Shown here in pieces: positions 51,647 to 60,915 of a stretch of 64,000 nt of DNA. The notes under the pieces are model-generated. The model searched no databases. It saw only the letters and a list, made by a program, of their open reading frames with translations, and was not told where the DNA came from. The stretch's first letter is position 1. Every line of letters starts with the position of its first letter. Location: the NCBI GenBank assembly GCA_040756575.1, contig JBFLYP010000008.1:1-64000 (forward strand). The letters run 5' to 3'. The stretch is from DTYU01 sp040756575 (GTDB lineage Bacteria; Bacillota; Desulfotomaculia; Desulfotomaculales; Ammonificaceae). A program made the position numbers and the translations under genes.

Positions 51647-52399
51647 ATGCGGGGTAGGGGGTGCTTTGTATTCCTCGTTGCTGTTTTGGCGGCGAGCAGT
51701 TCGCCGGCTTTGGCGCAACCGGCGGGGATTCCCTCGGTCAGTCTTTCCGTGGGACAGGCCACCACCCCGGCGCAGATTGTGGACAGCGTAAAACTTCTCG
51801 TTTTGCTTACCGTTTTAACCCTGGTTCCGGCCTTTCTGGTAATGATGACCTCGTTCACCAGGATCGTGATTGTGCTTTCACTTCTGCGCCACGCACTGGG
51901 CACCGCCCAGACGCCGCCGAACCAAGTGCTTGTCGGACTTGCACTCTTCCTTACGGTTTTTATTATGGCTCCGGTTTACGACCGGATCAACCGGGAGGCC
52001 ATCGAACCGTTCCTTGCCAACCAAATAACCCAGGAAGAAGCCCAAGAACGGGGGTCAAGACCGCTTAAAGAATTTATGTTGAAGCAAACGCGGGAAAAGG
52101 ATTGTGCACTTTTTGTCAGGCTTGCCCGGATGCCCCCGCCGCGTAACCGTAACGACTTGCCGATGAGGGTGATAATACCTGCCTTCATAGTCAGCGAATT
52201 AAAAACGGCTTTCGCCATGGGGTTCCTTCTCTACCTGCCGTTCCTGGTGATAGACATGGCTGTCGCAAGCATCCTGATGTCCATGGGTATGTTCATGCTG
52301 CCGCCGATTATGGTTTCATTACCTTTCAAGCTGCTGCTTTTTGTACTGGTTGACGGCTGGTATCTTGTTGTGAAGTCGCTTATTGAGAGTTTCAAGTGA
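51647..52399 (+). CDS. fliP: Flagellar export gate protein FliP
   Basis: About 250 residues. An N-terminal signal peptide (GRGCFVFLVAVLAASSSPALA) precedes SVKLLVLLTVLTLVPAFLVMMTSFTRIVIVLSLLRHALGTAQTPPNQVLVGLALFL, the FliP signature, and C-terminal LPMRVIIPAFIVSELKTAFAMGFLLYLPF. It forms the export pore with FliQ and FliR. ATG 51647 is preferred, since ATG 51638 touches the ribosome site GGGGGAGGA directly. Confidence 0.96.
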   Translation: MRGRGCFVFLVAVLAASSSPALAQPAGIPSVSLSVGQATTPAQIVDSVKLLVLLTVLTLVPAFLVMMTSFTRIVIVLSLLRHALGTAQTPPNQVLVGLALFLTVFIMAPVYDRINREAIEPFLANQITQEEAQERGSRPLKEFMLKQTREKDCALFVRLARMPPPRNRNDLPMRVIIPAFIVSELKTAFAMGFLLYLPFLVIDMAVASILMSMGMFMLPPIMVSLPFKLLLFVLVDGWYLVVKSLIESFK

Positions 52400-52490
52400 G
52401 TGGCACATGCGGCAAGCCGTACAACGAAATCTGAAAATGGGTAATGCGAAGCTCATCGCCGCGCCACACGAAAGAAAAACGTATTCTCGG
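52398..52490. repeat. Short interspersed repeat copy between fliP and fliQ
   Basis: Starts at the fliP stop with TGGCACATGCGGCAAGCCG and AACGAAATCTGAAAATGGG like 51528-51630, then jumps directly to TAATGCGAAGCTCATCGCC and GCGCCACACGAAAG, the right end of 9614-9949. It is an internal deletion form. It ends in CGTATTCTCGGAGAAGGAGG, which includes the fliQ ribosome site. Confidence 0.7.
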
Positions 52491-52506
52491 AGAAGGAGGG
52501 AAAAGG

Positions 52507-52776
52507 GTGCCGGAAAGCATTGCGTTAGGAATGGTCAACCGGGCGCTTTTGACGGTGCTGCTTGTTGCGGGTCCGGCTCTGGTGGTAAGCATGCTGGTGG
52601 GTCTGGTTATAAGCATACTGCAAGCAACTACCCAGATTCAGGACCAGATGATATCTTTTGTTCCCAAAATATTAGCGGTATTCCTTGCGTTGATCGCGTT
52701 TTTCCCGTTCTATGTCCGTTTGCTGACCGGTTTCACAACCACGGTTTTCAGCCAGTTCCAGGTGATCATGCAGTAA
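52507..52776 (+). CDS. fliQ: Flagellar export gate protein FliQ
   Basis: 89 residues, two membrane segments: ALLTVLLVAGPALVVSMLVGLVISILQATTQIQDQ and VPKILAVFLALIAFFPFYVRLL, matching FliQ. GTG 52507 (MPESIALGMV) follows GAAGGAGGG at proper distance; the longer open frame through the repeat is rejected. Confidence 0.95.
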   Translation: MPESIALGMVNRALLTVLLVAGPALVVSMLVGLVISILQATTQIQDQMISFVPKILAVFLALIAFFPFYVRLLTGFTTTVFSQFQVIMQ

Positions 52777-52844
52777 GCGGAAATTGAACAGATGGGCGAA
52801 AGACCGAAAAACTGCTCCCTAAACAGACGCGGGGAGGATTTCAA

Positions 52845-53597
52845 TTGGAATTCGGTTATCTTGTTACGTTTCTGCTTGTGTTAACCCGGATCACAGCTTT
52901 CACGGCCGTTTTCCCGGTTTTTACTTATTCCGGCATCCCGGTCTTGACAAGGATCGGGCTGGGTTTCATTCTTGCGCTGGTGGTGACACCTTTGGTGGGC
53001 ACGGTACAGCCGGCCAGCGGCTACGGCTACGCACTTGACATCAGCAGTGAAGTGCTTGTCGGTCTGGCAATCGGGTTGACTGCCGGGATGGTTTTTTACG
53101 CCCTGCGGATCGGAGGTCAGTTGATGGGCATAACCATGGGCTTTGCGGTGGCAGAACTCTTGGACCCGGCAGGGGTGCAGAATAATGTCGTGGCTGAGTT
53201 TATGTTCCTGTTAGGTTTGATCTTCTTTTTCAGCATCGACGGTCACCACGCTGTTTTAACCGCGTTAGTGAAGAGCTTTGAGGTCATCCCGTTAACGGGC
53301 GGCGCCGCCGGAGGCAGCACAGCGTTGCTTGTGGCGCGTTTTATCGGGGGCATATTCAGTACCTCTTTGCAGCTTGCCGCACCGGTTCTTGCGGTCATGT
53401 TAATAGTTGACTTGTCCTTAGGGTTAATGGTGCGGATGGTTCCACAGATCAACGTTTTCATGCTGGGTTTCCCGCTGAAGGTCACGGCGGGACTTCTGAT
53501 GCTTGCCGGCTTGCTCCCTGCGTTGGGTACGCTGTTGAAAAGACTTTTTGAGCAAATGGTCGGTGACGTATTCATCCTGATGCGGGGGTTGACATAA
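52845..53597 (+). CDS. fliR: Flagellar export gate protein FliR
   Basis: A 250-residue polytopic membrane protein with LVTFLLVLTRITAFTAVFPVF at the start, EVLVGLAIGLTAGMVFYALRIGGQLMGITMGFAVAELLDP (about 68-105) and FPLKVTAGLLMLAGLLPAL. TTG start 52845 follows GGGGAGGATT. FlhB begins immediately after the stop. Confidence 0.95.
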   Translation: MEFGYLVTFLLVLTRITAFTAVFPVFTYSGIPVLTRIGLGFILALVVTPLVGTVQPASGYGYALDISSEVLVGLAIGLTAGMVFYALRIGGQLMGITMGFAVAELLDPAGVQNNVVAEFMFLLGLIFFFSIDGHHAVLTALVKSFEVIPLTGGAAGGSTALLVARFIGGIFSTSLQLAAPVLAVMLIVDLSLGLMVRMVPQINVFMLGFPLKVTAGLLMLAGLLPALGTLLKRLFEQMVGDVFILMRGLT

Positions 53598-54668
53598 ATG
53601 GCGTTTTTCGGGCAGGGACAGGAAAAAACCGAACCCGCAACACCGCGACGCCTCCAGGAGGCGCGACGGAAAGGCAATGTAGCCCGTTCACCCGAGTTGG
53701 CCGGAGCATCGGTAATGCTCTGCCTCATCGTTCTCTGCTACATGCTTAAAGACTGGTTTTTTTTCAGCATGGCCCGCTTTTCGGCTGGGTGTCTGGCGAG
53801 CTTTGCTGCCTGGGAGATAACCCCCGCTGACGTCACGGCGCTCCTGATGTCGGCGGGCCTTTTCTGTCTTCAGCTTTTGGCGCCGGTCTTTTTCGTTGGT
53901 CTATTGGTGACGCTGGCCGTAAACTTCGTACAGGTGGGGTTTGTTTTTACACCGTATCCCCTTGTTCCGCGCTTAGATCGGTTAAGCGTCACGGCCGGAC
54001 TGGCGCGGTTGTTTTCTACGCGGGCATTGTTTGACTTTTTCAAAGCGTTCGTAAAGGTTTGCGTTATCGGCGGGCTTATAGTTTGGCTCGTCTGGAAAAA
54101 TCTCGACTCGCTTTTGGTCCTTTTAAACGCTGCTCCTGCAAAGGGGTTGAGGATGGTAGGGGACTTCGTTTTTCGAGTGGCAGCGACTGCTGCCTTTGCC
54201 TACTTGGGGTTGGCCGTGATTGATTACATATTCCAGAGGCGGTCCCATCAGAAACAACTGATGATGACTAAGACTGAGGTCAAGGAAGAGTTCCGGCAGA
54301 CAGAAGGTGACCCCTTTGTCAAGGGCTGGCTCAGGCGTAAAATGCGCCAGGCGATGCTTAACCGCATCCGGCAAGAGGTTCCAAAAGCGACGGTCGTGAT
54401 CACCAACCCGATACACTTAGCGGTTGCGTTGAAGTATGAGACCGGTATGAACGCACCAAGGGTGGTTGCAAAAGGGGCAGAGTACCTGGCAGCGCGCATT
54501 AGAGAAATTGCGGCCAGGCACGGGGTTCCGACGGTCGAAAACCCGGAAGTTGCCCGCTTTCTTTACTATAAGGTGGATCTGGGTGAAGAGATTCCGCCTG
54601 TACTTTACCAGGCGGTTGCCGAAATCATCGCTATGGTTTACCGGCTCAAAAAGCAACGGGTAGGATAA
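53598..54668 (+). CDS. flhB: Flagellar export switch protein FlhB, NPIH variant
   Basis: 356 residues: FGQGQEKTEPATPRRLQEARRKGNVARSPEL at the N-terminus, four membrane segments and the cytoplasmic autocleavage domain. FlhB cleaves itself between Asn and Pro in a conserved NPTH; here it is N270-P271-I272-H273 (Thr to Ile), while Asn, Pro and His are kept. Cleavage switches export from rod/hook to filament substrates. ATG directly abuts the fliR stop. Confidence 0.95.
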   Translation: MAFFGQGQEKTEPATPRRLQEARRKGNVARSPELAGASVMLCLIVLCYMLKDWFFFSMARFSAGCLASFAAWEITPADVTALLMSAGLFCLQLLAPVFFVGLLVTLAVNFVQVGFVFTPYPLVPRLDRLSVTAGLARLFSTRALFDFFKAFVKVCVIGGLIVWLVWKNLDSLLVLLNAAPAKGLRMVGDFVFRVAATAAFAYLGLAVIDYIFQRRSHQKQLMMTKTEVKEEFRQTEGDPFVKGWLRRKMRQAMLNRIRQEVPKATVVITNPIHLAVALKYETGMNAPRVVAKGAEYLAARIREIAARHGVPTVENPEVARFLYYKVDLGEEIPPVLYQAVAEIIAMVYRLKKQRVG

Positions 54669-54681
54669 CGGAGGTTTGGAG

Positions 54682-56754
54682 ATGCCTGCTGGTATTGCAG
54701 GAGCAAGCGGTATTAAGCAGTACGGTGATTTGATCATTGCCGCTTTGGTGATCGGTGTAGTTCTCCTGATCATCGTTCCGGTGCCGCCGGCTATGCTTGA
54801 CGTGCTGCTGGTTACAAGCCTGTTGGTGTCGCTTGTTGTTTTGCTGATAACCCTTTTTATGCTTGAAGCCTTAGAGTTTTCCGTTTTCCCGACGCTGCTG
54901 TTGGTTTTAACCCTCTTCCGCCTGGCGCTGAACATATCCTCCACCCGGCTCATTTTAGGGCAGGCATCCGCCGGAAAGGTGATCGCCGCTTTCGGGGGAG
55001 TTGTGGTAGGCGGCAGCTATATCGTGGGGTTCATCGTATTCCTGATAATCACGATCATCCAGTTTGTGGTTATCACCAACGGCGCCAGCCGCGTGGCTGA
55101 AGTGGCGGCACGGTTCACGCTTGACGCCATGCCCGGTAAGCAGATGGCCATCGACGGCGATTTCAACTCCGGATTGATCACCGAAGCGGAAGCAAAAGAA
55201 CGGCGCCGCCGGCTCCAACGCGAGGCGGACTTCTATGGAGCGATGGACGGTGCCACAAAATTTATCCGCGGCGATGCCATCGCGGGTCTGGTGATTGTGG
55301 CGATCAACATCATCGGGGGGTTGATCATCGGACTGGTGATAATGCGGATGGACGTTATGGAGGCGTTACGGACCTATACGATGTTAACAATAGGCGACGG
55401 CCTGGTCACCCAAATACCAGCACTCTTGGTATCTACCGCCACCGGCGTGCTGGTCACGAGGTCCAGTGCCGAGGCCGGCTTTGGCAGGGAGGTATCCCGC
55501 CAGTTCACTGCTTACCCGCGGGCGTTGTTTGTGGCAGCGGGCATCCTACTGATTTTGGGCCTGGTGCCGGCCATGCCGAACCTGTTGTTTTTATGCATGG
55601 CAGGGGCGACCGGGCTCGTAGGGTACAACCTTGCCCGGGAGGAGCAACGTCGCAAAGTGATGGAGCAAGAGCAACAGGTCCGGCGGGTTAGGGAGATCCG
55701 GAAAGAGCCGGAAAACGTTCTTACTTATTTTCAGGTCGACCCGCTGGAAATTGAGATTGGTTACAGCCTGGTTCCCCTTACCCAAGAGGATCAGGGAGGA
55801 GACCTGCTTTCCAGGGTGGCAGCCGTTCGACGGCAGTGTGCGGCGGAACTCGGCATTTACGTCCGCCCGATCCGGATACGCGACAACCTGCAACTCAAGC
55901 CCAATGCGTACGTATTCCGGCTGCGCGGTGTTGAGGCCGCGCGCGGGGAATTAATGCCCGGTTACTACCTGGCAATGAATCCGGTGGACAGCGGAGCGAA
56001 GATCAAAGGGATTCCCACCCGCGATCCGGCCTTTGGGCTCGACGCCTGGTGGGTAAACAGCCTCGAGAAGGAAACCGCGGAGGCTGCAGGTTATACCGTT
56101 GTCGATTGCAGCGCGGTTCTCATCACGCACCTTTCCGAGTTCATCAAGCGGAATGCGGCGGACCTCTTGGGCAGGCAGGAGACAAAAGAACTGCTTGATG
56201 CTGTTAAGGATAAACACCCCGCGCTTGTGGACGAAATTATCCCCGGTCTCTTAAGCTTGGGAGATGTCCAAAAGGTCCTGCAAAATCTCTTAAGGGAAAG
56301 GGTTCCTGTACGGGACCTGGTGGGTATTTTGGAGGCGATTGCGGATGCGGCCGCAATCAGCCGCGACAGTGACTTCCTTACCGAGCGGGCGCGGGTGGCA
56401 CTGGCCCGGACAATCACCCAGCAGTACTCGGTTGAGGGACGGTTATTGGTGGTGACGGTTCACCCGCGGTTGGAGCACACCTTAATTGAAGCGGTGCAGC
56501 AGACACCACAAGGGGGTTTCCCAGTGCTCGAGCCGCGCAAGACACAGCGGCTCTTGGAAAGAGTAAGAGAGGCAGTAGAGCGGATGGCGCGTCAGGGAAT
56601 GTTCCCGGTGATCTTGTGTTCACCCGGGGCGCGGCTTCCCTTGCGGCGGCTAACTGAGCGGCAGTTTTCCCAGTTGGCGGTTCTATCGCTGAACGAGATT
56701 TCGCCGGACGTAACGGTTGAAGCTATCGGGACGGTGGTTTGGGATGAGGATTAA
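54682..56754 (+). CDS. flhA: Flagellar export gate protein FlhA
   Basis: About 690 residues. The membrane part (1-320) contains FPTLLLVLTLFRLALNISSTRLIL and the FHIPEP-type loop region RFTLDAMPGKQMAIDGDFNSG. The C-terminal cytoplasmic ring domain follows (from about 345). ATG 54682 sits 8 bases after GGAGG; the two-codon longer start at 54676 is less likely. FlhA is the chaperone-substrate docking platform of the export gate. Confidence 0.97.
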   Translation: MPAGIAGASGIKQYGDLIIAALVIGVVLLIIVPVPPAMLDVLLVTSLLVSLVVLLITLFMLEALEFSVFPTLLLVLTLFRLALNISSTRLILGQASAGKVIAAFGGVVVGGSYIVGFIVFLIITIIQFVVITNGASRVAEVAARFTLDAMPGKQMAIDGDFNSGLITEAEAKERRRRLQREADFYGAMDGATKFIRGDAIAGLVIVAINIIGGLIIGLVIMRMDVMEALRTYTMLTIGDGLVTQIPALLVSTATGVLVTRSSAEAGFGREVSRQFTAYPRALFVAAGILLILGLVPAMPNLLFLCMAGATGLVGYNLAREEQRRKVMEQEQQVRRVREIRKEPENVLTYFQVDPLEIEIGYSLVPLTQEDQGGDLLSRVAAVRRQCAAELGIYVRPIRIRDNLQLKPNAYVFRLRGVEAARGELMPGYYLAMNPVDSGAKIKGIPTRDPAFGLDAWWVNSLEKETAEAAGYTVVDCSAVLITHLSEFIKRNAADLLGRQETKELLDAVKDKHPALVDEIIPGLLSLGDVQKVLQNLLRERVPVRDLVGILEAIADAAAISRDSDFLTERARVALARTITQQYSVEGRLLVVTVHPRLEHTLIEAVQQTPQGGFPVLEPRKTQRLLERVREAVERMARQGMFPVILCSPGARLPLRRLTERQFSQLAVLSLNEISPDVTVEAIGTVVWDED

Positions 56755-57922
56755 ACGGTACATTGCACGCGATATGCAGGAAGCGGTTTCACTTATCAAA
56801 CAGGATATGGGGCCGGAAGCGGTCATTGTATCAAGCCGCCGCGTCCGCGGTAACGGGTTGTTGGGTTTTCTCACCCGCCAACTTGAAGTCACCGCCGCCA
56901 TGGATGAGCCGGAGACAAAAAGACTGGCCGGGTCGGCGGGAGAGAGGGGGGTTGTTCAGGCGGGAGGGCATGACGCCTTTACGCCTTTTGTCACACGCGG
57001 AGCTTCTTTATCTTCAGACCACCAGGTAATGCCGCCGCGAGATGCGGAGTTGAAGCGGGATCTTTCGGAAGTAAAAAGTTTGTTACACAGGTTATCGGGA
57101 AATGGTCATGCAGCTGCCAACGGGGGCTTGTTAAAGTGGCGACGGTTCTTTTCCGAAATGGAAGTTGAGGAGGAAATAATTACCGAGTTGATTGCTCCCT
57201 TGGAAAAGGATATGGCTCCGGACCATCTGCAGCAGGATGAAGTCATAGAGGTATTGCTCTTGAACCGGATTACCCAAATGGTAGAACCTAATTACGGCGA
57301 TAGCGGGGCAGCGCGGGTTGTTTTATTCGTAGGCCCGACCGGAGTAGGGAAAACAACCACCCTGGCAAAATTAGCCGCCCAGTACCGGTTGTTTTACGAA
57401 AAGGATGTAACACTGGTAACCATCGATACGTACCGCATCGGTGCTGTAGAACAGTTAAAGTCTTATGCGGAAATTATCGGTATCCCCCTTGAGGTGGTAA
57501 TGACTCCAGCGGAATTAAGCCAGGTTTTGCACAACCACGCGCATGCTGATTTCATCCTGATCGATAGTGCTGGAAGGCCCTCGAAGAATATCGAGCAGGT
57601 GCTTGAGCTGAAAAGGTTTATCGATGCGATTACCCAGCCGCACGATGTTTACCTGGTTCTAAGCTGTAACACCAAATACCGGGACCTACTGAGGGTTGCG
57701 GAGGATTTCGGCCGGCTCAACTACAACAAACTGATTTTTACGAAGCTCGATGAAACGGAAAGCCCGGGGGTAATTCTAAACCTGATTTACCGCCTTGGCC
57801 TCCCGGCCGTTTACGTAACAGACGGCCAAAGCGTTCCGGATGACATCGAATCGCTGTACCCGAAGAAAGTTGCCAAGTTGCTTTTAAAGGGAGGAGAGCG
57901 GAATGCTGGATCAGGCGCATAA
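56744..57922 (+). CDS. flhF: SRP-type GTPase FlhF
   Basis: About 392 residues; sets the position and number of flagella. MRIKRYIARDMQEAVSLIKQDMGPEAVIVSSR at the N-terminus, a variable B region, and the NG domain with FVGPTGVGKTT (Walker A at 197-204), TIDTYRIGAVEQLKSYAEI, DSAGR and TKLDE. ATG 56744 overlaps the flhA stop by 11 bases. FlhG overlaps its end, so the three are coupled. Confidence 0.96.
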   Translation: MRIKRYIARDMQEAVSLIKQDMGPEAVIVSSRRVRGNGLLGFLTRQLEVTAAMDEPETKRLAGSAGERGVVQAGGHDAFTPFVTRGASLSSDHQVMPPRDAELKRDLSEVKSLLHRLSGNGHAAANGGLLKWRRFFSEMEVEEEIITELIAPLEKDMAPDHLQQDEVIEVLLLNRITQMVEPNYGDSGAARVVLFVGPTGVGKTTTLAKLAAQYRLFYEKDVTLVTIDTYRIGAVEQLKSYAEIIGIPLEVVMTPAELSQVLHNHAHADFILIDSAGRPSKNIEQVLELKRFIDAITQPHDVYLVLSCNTKYRDLLRVAEDFGRLNYNKLIFTKLDETESPGVILNLIYRLGLPAVYVTDGQSVPDDIESLYPKKVAKLLLKGGERNAGSGA

Positions 57923-58778
57923 GCTCCGGAGCCTCGTCAACAGCATCCTGTCCTCTCCAATGAAGAGCAGCCGGGCGGCGGGGCCGCGGGTGATCGCGAT
58001 TACAAGTGGAAAGGGCGGCGTCGGAAAAACCAGTCTGACGGTTAATTTGGGACTGGTGCTTGCGCGGTGGTCACGAAGGGTGTTGCTTTTCGACGCCGAC
58101 CTGGGGCTCGCAAACATCGAAGTTATGCTCGGGATTACGCCGGCCTATACGCTATACGAATTTCTATGCGGGGCAAAAAGCATAGAAGAAATCGTATTTT
58201 CCGGCCCCCATGGGTTACAAATCATTTCGGGCGGTTCCGGAATACAGGAACTGGCCAATCTTGACAGCATCCAGCGTCAGAGAATCTTGGACATGCTCCC
58301 TTATTTAAGGACAAAGACAGACTTTGTGTTAGTAGACACCGGAGCGGGGATTTCCAGGAACGTCCTGGGCTTCGTTGCTGCTGCGGAGGAGGTGATCATG
58401 GTCATCACCCCGGAACCGACTTCGTTGACTGATGCCTACAGCCTTATCAAGGTTTTGGCCAGGTTCAAAGTGCATTCCGAAGCAAGGCTCATAGTTAACA
58501 GGGCACGAGACGAGAGGGAGGCGGCACAGGCTGCCCAGAAACTGCAGATGGTTTGCAGAAAATTTCTCGATTTTAACCTCAATTATCTCGGCGCGGTTCT
58601 CGAGGACGGGGTGGTAGGACAGGCGGTAAAGAACCAGCATCCGTTTGTACTGTTCCAGCCCTACTCTACCGCGGCACGGAACCTCAACCACGTTGCGCGT
58701 TGTTTAGTCGACGGGAAGGATTATGCGCCGAAGGCGGCGGAGCGCTTTCTCGATCGGCTGTTGAGACTGTTTGGATGA
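57903..58778 (+). CDS. flhG: MinD-like ATPase FlhG
   Basis: 291 residues; regulates FlhF and flagellar number. The N-terminal DQAHKLR (3-9) matches the DQAxxLR helix that stimulates FlhF GTPase. The deviant Walker A is KGGVGKT (37-43), with LLFDADLGLANIEVMLG, DFVLVDTGAGISRNVLGF and MVITPEPTSLTDAYSLIKVL. Ribosome site GGGAGGAG. It overlaps flhF by 20 bases. Confidence 0.95.
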   Translation: MLDQAHKLRSLVNSILSSPMKSSRAAGPRVIAITSGKGGVGKTSLTVNLGLVLARWSRRVLLFDADLGLANIEVMLGITPAYTLYEFLCGAKSIEEIVFSGPHGLQIISGGSGIQELANLDSIQRQRILDMLPYLRTKTDFVLVDTGAGISRNVLGFVAAAEEVIMVITPEPTSLTDAYSLIKVLARFKVHSEARLIVNRARDEREAAQAAQKLQMVCRKFLDFNLNYLGAVLEDGVVGQAVKNQHPFVLFQPYSTAARNLNHVARCLVDGKDYAPKAAERFLDRLLRLFG

Positions 58779-58793
58779 GGAGGGAGAGGTTTG

Positions 58794-59450
58794 GTGACAA
58801 AAGAGCACGTTGGGCTGGCGGTTAATCAGCATATCTTAGTGGCACTGGAAGACAGTGAAGACTTCTACGTATCTTCAGTTGAAGATATAACGGCTGAAGA
58901 GGTCTTCATTTCGCTGCCCTACCGGCGTCAAATGCCGCTGATGCTCTCACGCGGGGATCGTATTAAAGTCGAATTTTCCGGGGATAACGAGTGTTTTTCC
59001 TTTTTAACTACGGTTACCGGGCGCCGTGAAGAAGGGGTTCTCCTTTACAGCATTGCTTTTCCTGAGGAGATTAGACGAATCCAGCGGCGGCGTGACGTAC
59101 GGCTTGCCGTTTTACTCGATGTTGCGTATGCTCCGCTGCCGGAAGGGGATGCAGCGGTGGTTTATCAAGAGTCCAAGGCCCTCGACCTAAGCGCCGGCGG
59201 CATCCGGTTGGTAACGGAGTACGAATATCCCCCTGGAACCTTAATGCTCGTAAAATTCAGGCTGCCGATGCGGAAAGACTTCTTCGAGACGGTTGCTAAG
59301 GCCGAAGTCATCAGAACAGAAGCTGTTTTATTGGATAGAAAAAGGCTGTATCACCTCGGCCTAAAATTTCTCGATTTACCACAGGCCCATAAGGATAAGA
59401 TTTTTAGCTTTATATTCTGGAAAATGATGGAGCAAGCACGTTTAAAGTAG
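58794..59450 (+). CDS. YcgR/YpfB-type PilZ domain protein (c-di-GMP effector)
   Basis: About 218 residues. An N-terminal YcgR-like beta domain (about 1-100) leads into a PilZ domain with RRRDVR (RxxxR-type motif near 103) and LDLSAGGIRL (D/NxSxxG). PilZ proteins of this type bind c-di-GMP and brake the flagellar motor. TTG 58791 and GTG 58794 compete; the stop of flhG and ribosome site AGGAGGGAGAGG sit just upstream. Located in the flagellar operon, it fits the motor-brake role. Confidence 0.9.
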   Translation: MTKEHVGLAVNQHILVALEDSEDFYVSSVEDITAEEVFISLPYRRQMPLMLSRGDRIKVEFSGDNECFSFLTTVTGRREEGVLLYSIAFPEEIRRIQRRRDVRLAVLLDVAYAPLPEGDAAVVYQESKALDLSAGGIRLVTEYEYPPGTLMLVKFRLPMRKDFFETVAKAEVIRTEAVLLDRKRLYHLGLKFLDLPQAHKDKIFSFIFWKMMEQARLK

Positions 59451-59733
59451 CCTTGACCAGAGAAACAGGCTTTCGAAAGAACATAACAATTGCGACTCCA
59501 AAGGCAGCGAGTTCTAATACCAACTATTTTGGGCATCAAAAGGGGGACTGAGGTCGAGGGGTGGAAGCCATATTTGGGGGATCGTTCACGAGAATGAAGC
59601 GTCGCCACCGGGAATGCAAATGATTTAATTGCTTGTGCTTCAGTCTTTTATAAACAAACGCAGAACGCAGAACGGACCCTAAAGGTCTGTCAGTATAAGG
59701 TTAAACGTCTATTTTTCAGGGGAGGAGGCTTGT
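59451..59733. repeat. fliA leader region with conserved hairpin repeat
   Basis: A 283-base gap. From about 59581, ATCGTTCACGAGAATGAAGC and GTCGCCACCGGGAATG match the alternative-hairpin repeat, and ACGGACC-CTAAA-GGTCTGT (59672-59690) repeats the hairpin found ahead of flgE. In that hairpin one G-C pair is changed to a G-T pair, which keeps it paired. No gene is present. Confidence 0.6.
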
Positions 59734-60501
59734 ATGGCGGTGGAAGAAGCCTGGCACGAATACAAGGTCAACGGGAAGTCTACTGCACGCGAGGAGTTGA
59801 TCGTCAAGCACCTACCGCTGGTTAAACAGTTGGCTGGACGTCTTGCTGTGCGTTTGCCGCCGTGGATAAGCCAAGAGGACCTTGAAAGTGCGGGAGTGTT
59901 TGGCCTGATGTCTGCGATCGAGCGTTTCAACCCCTCTCACGGTACCGACTTTGAGGCGTATGCTTACAGGCGGGTAAGGGGGGCGATGCTGGACGAGGTT
60001 CGCCGGTTGACGTGGTTGCCGCGAAGCCTCTGGCAACGCATGCAGGAGGTCAACACAGTGCGTGAAGAGCTTGAGAAGAAAAGCGGCCAGCGGCCGTCCG
60101 ACGACGAATTAGCCAAGGTATTGGGAATTACATCAGTAGAATTGGCGAGGGTAACTTCATATTTCCATGCCGTGTGCCCCACCTCCCTGGAAGATGCAGT
60201 GAACGTACACAACGGGAGCCAGTTGTCCTGGACCGAGTTGATTGAGGATCCCTTAAGCCCTGACCCGTTAGAGGTGCTCTGCCGGAACGACGACCGCTCA
60301 ATTTTGGAAGAAGCAATAGCCTGTCTCGATGAAAAGCTGAAGCTTGTACTGGCGCTGTACTACCAGGAAGGGCTTACCCTAAAGGAAATCGGCCGCGTCA
60401 TTAACGTCTCTGAATCCCGTGTTTGTCAGCTCCATGCGAAAGCAATCAAAAGGCTACGGGAGTTAATGGCTGCGTTGAGCGAGACAGGAGGGGGTCGTTA
60501 A
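59734..60501 (+). CDS. fliA: RNA polymerase sigma factor FliA (sigma-28/SigD)
   Basis: 255 residues. Region 2: LVKQLAGRLAVRLPPWISQEDLESAGVFGLMSAIERFNPSHGTDFEAYAYRRVRGAMLDEVRRLTWLPR; region 3: VREELEKKSGQRPSDDELAKVLGI; region 4: LTLKEIGRVINVSESRVCQLHAKAIKRLRE. It directs late flagellar and chemotaxis promoters, including those proposed for flgM and cheW, and is inhibited by FlgM. GGGGAGGAGG before ATG 59734. Confidence 0.97.
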   Translation: MAVEEAWHEYKVNGKSTAREELIVKHLPLVKQLAGRLAVRLPPWISQEDLESAGVFGLMSAIERFNPSHGTDFEAYAYRRVRGAMLDEVRRLTWLPRSLWQRMQEVNTVREELEKKSGQRPSDDELAKVLGITSVELARVTSYFHAVCPTSLEDAVNVHNGSQLSWTELIEDPLSPDPLEVLCRNDDRSILEEAIACLDEKLKLVLALYYQEGLTLKEIGRVINVSESRVCQLHAKAIKRLRELMAALSETGGGR

Positions 60502-60914
60502 TGCTTATTTTGCTCACGTGCATCTTGGTAGTGGTTTTGTTATCATTTTTTGGGGGATTCTTCTGGTTCCTCTACCGTTACAAACGGCAGCAGGATTTTG
60601 CCGCCCGAATTCAGGAAGCGGTTACGGTCGAGGAACTCGATCTAGAGGGTCGCTTAATTAATATCGAAAACAAAATAGAAACCCTAACCAATATTTGTCT
60701 TGAGCTAAAGGGGCGGTTACATTGGCTCGAACAACAGGTGGGAGTTATCGTCAACCGACAGGTACGGGCAGGGAGCCAGATCAGCGCCTATGAGGCGGTT
60801 TACAAGGCATACGATCAAGGGAAGAGATTAACGGACCTCGCGAGGGAATTCGGGCGGGGCAAGGGGGAGATAGAGCTCATACTGAATCTAAGGCGAATCA
60901 GAAAGGAGGGGTAA
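60501..60914 (+). CDS. SwrB/DUF6115-like membrane-anchored protein
   Basis: 137 residues. One N-terminal membrane segment (ILLTCILVVVLLSFFGGFFWFLY), a coiled segment (about 45-85), and a helix-turn-helix-like end YDQGKRLTDLAREFGRGKGEIELILNLRR, typical of SwrB/DUF6115 after sigD in Firmicutes. SwrB promotes flagellar assembly in Bacillus. ATG 60501 overlaps the fliA stop by one base (TAATG) with GGAGGGGG upstream. Confidence 0.78.
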   Translation: MLILLTCILVVVLLSFFGGFFWFLYRYKRQQDFAARIQEAVTVEELDLEGRLINIENKIETLTNICLELKGRLHWLEQQVGVIVNRQVRAGSQISAYEAVYKAYDQGKRLTDLAREFGRGKGEIELILNLRRIRKEG

Positions 60915-60915
60915 C

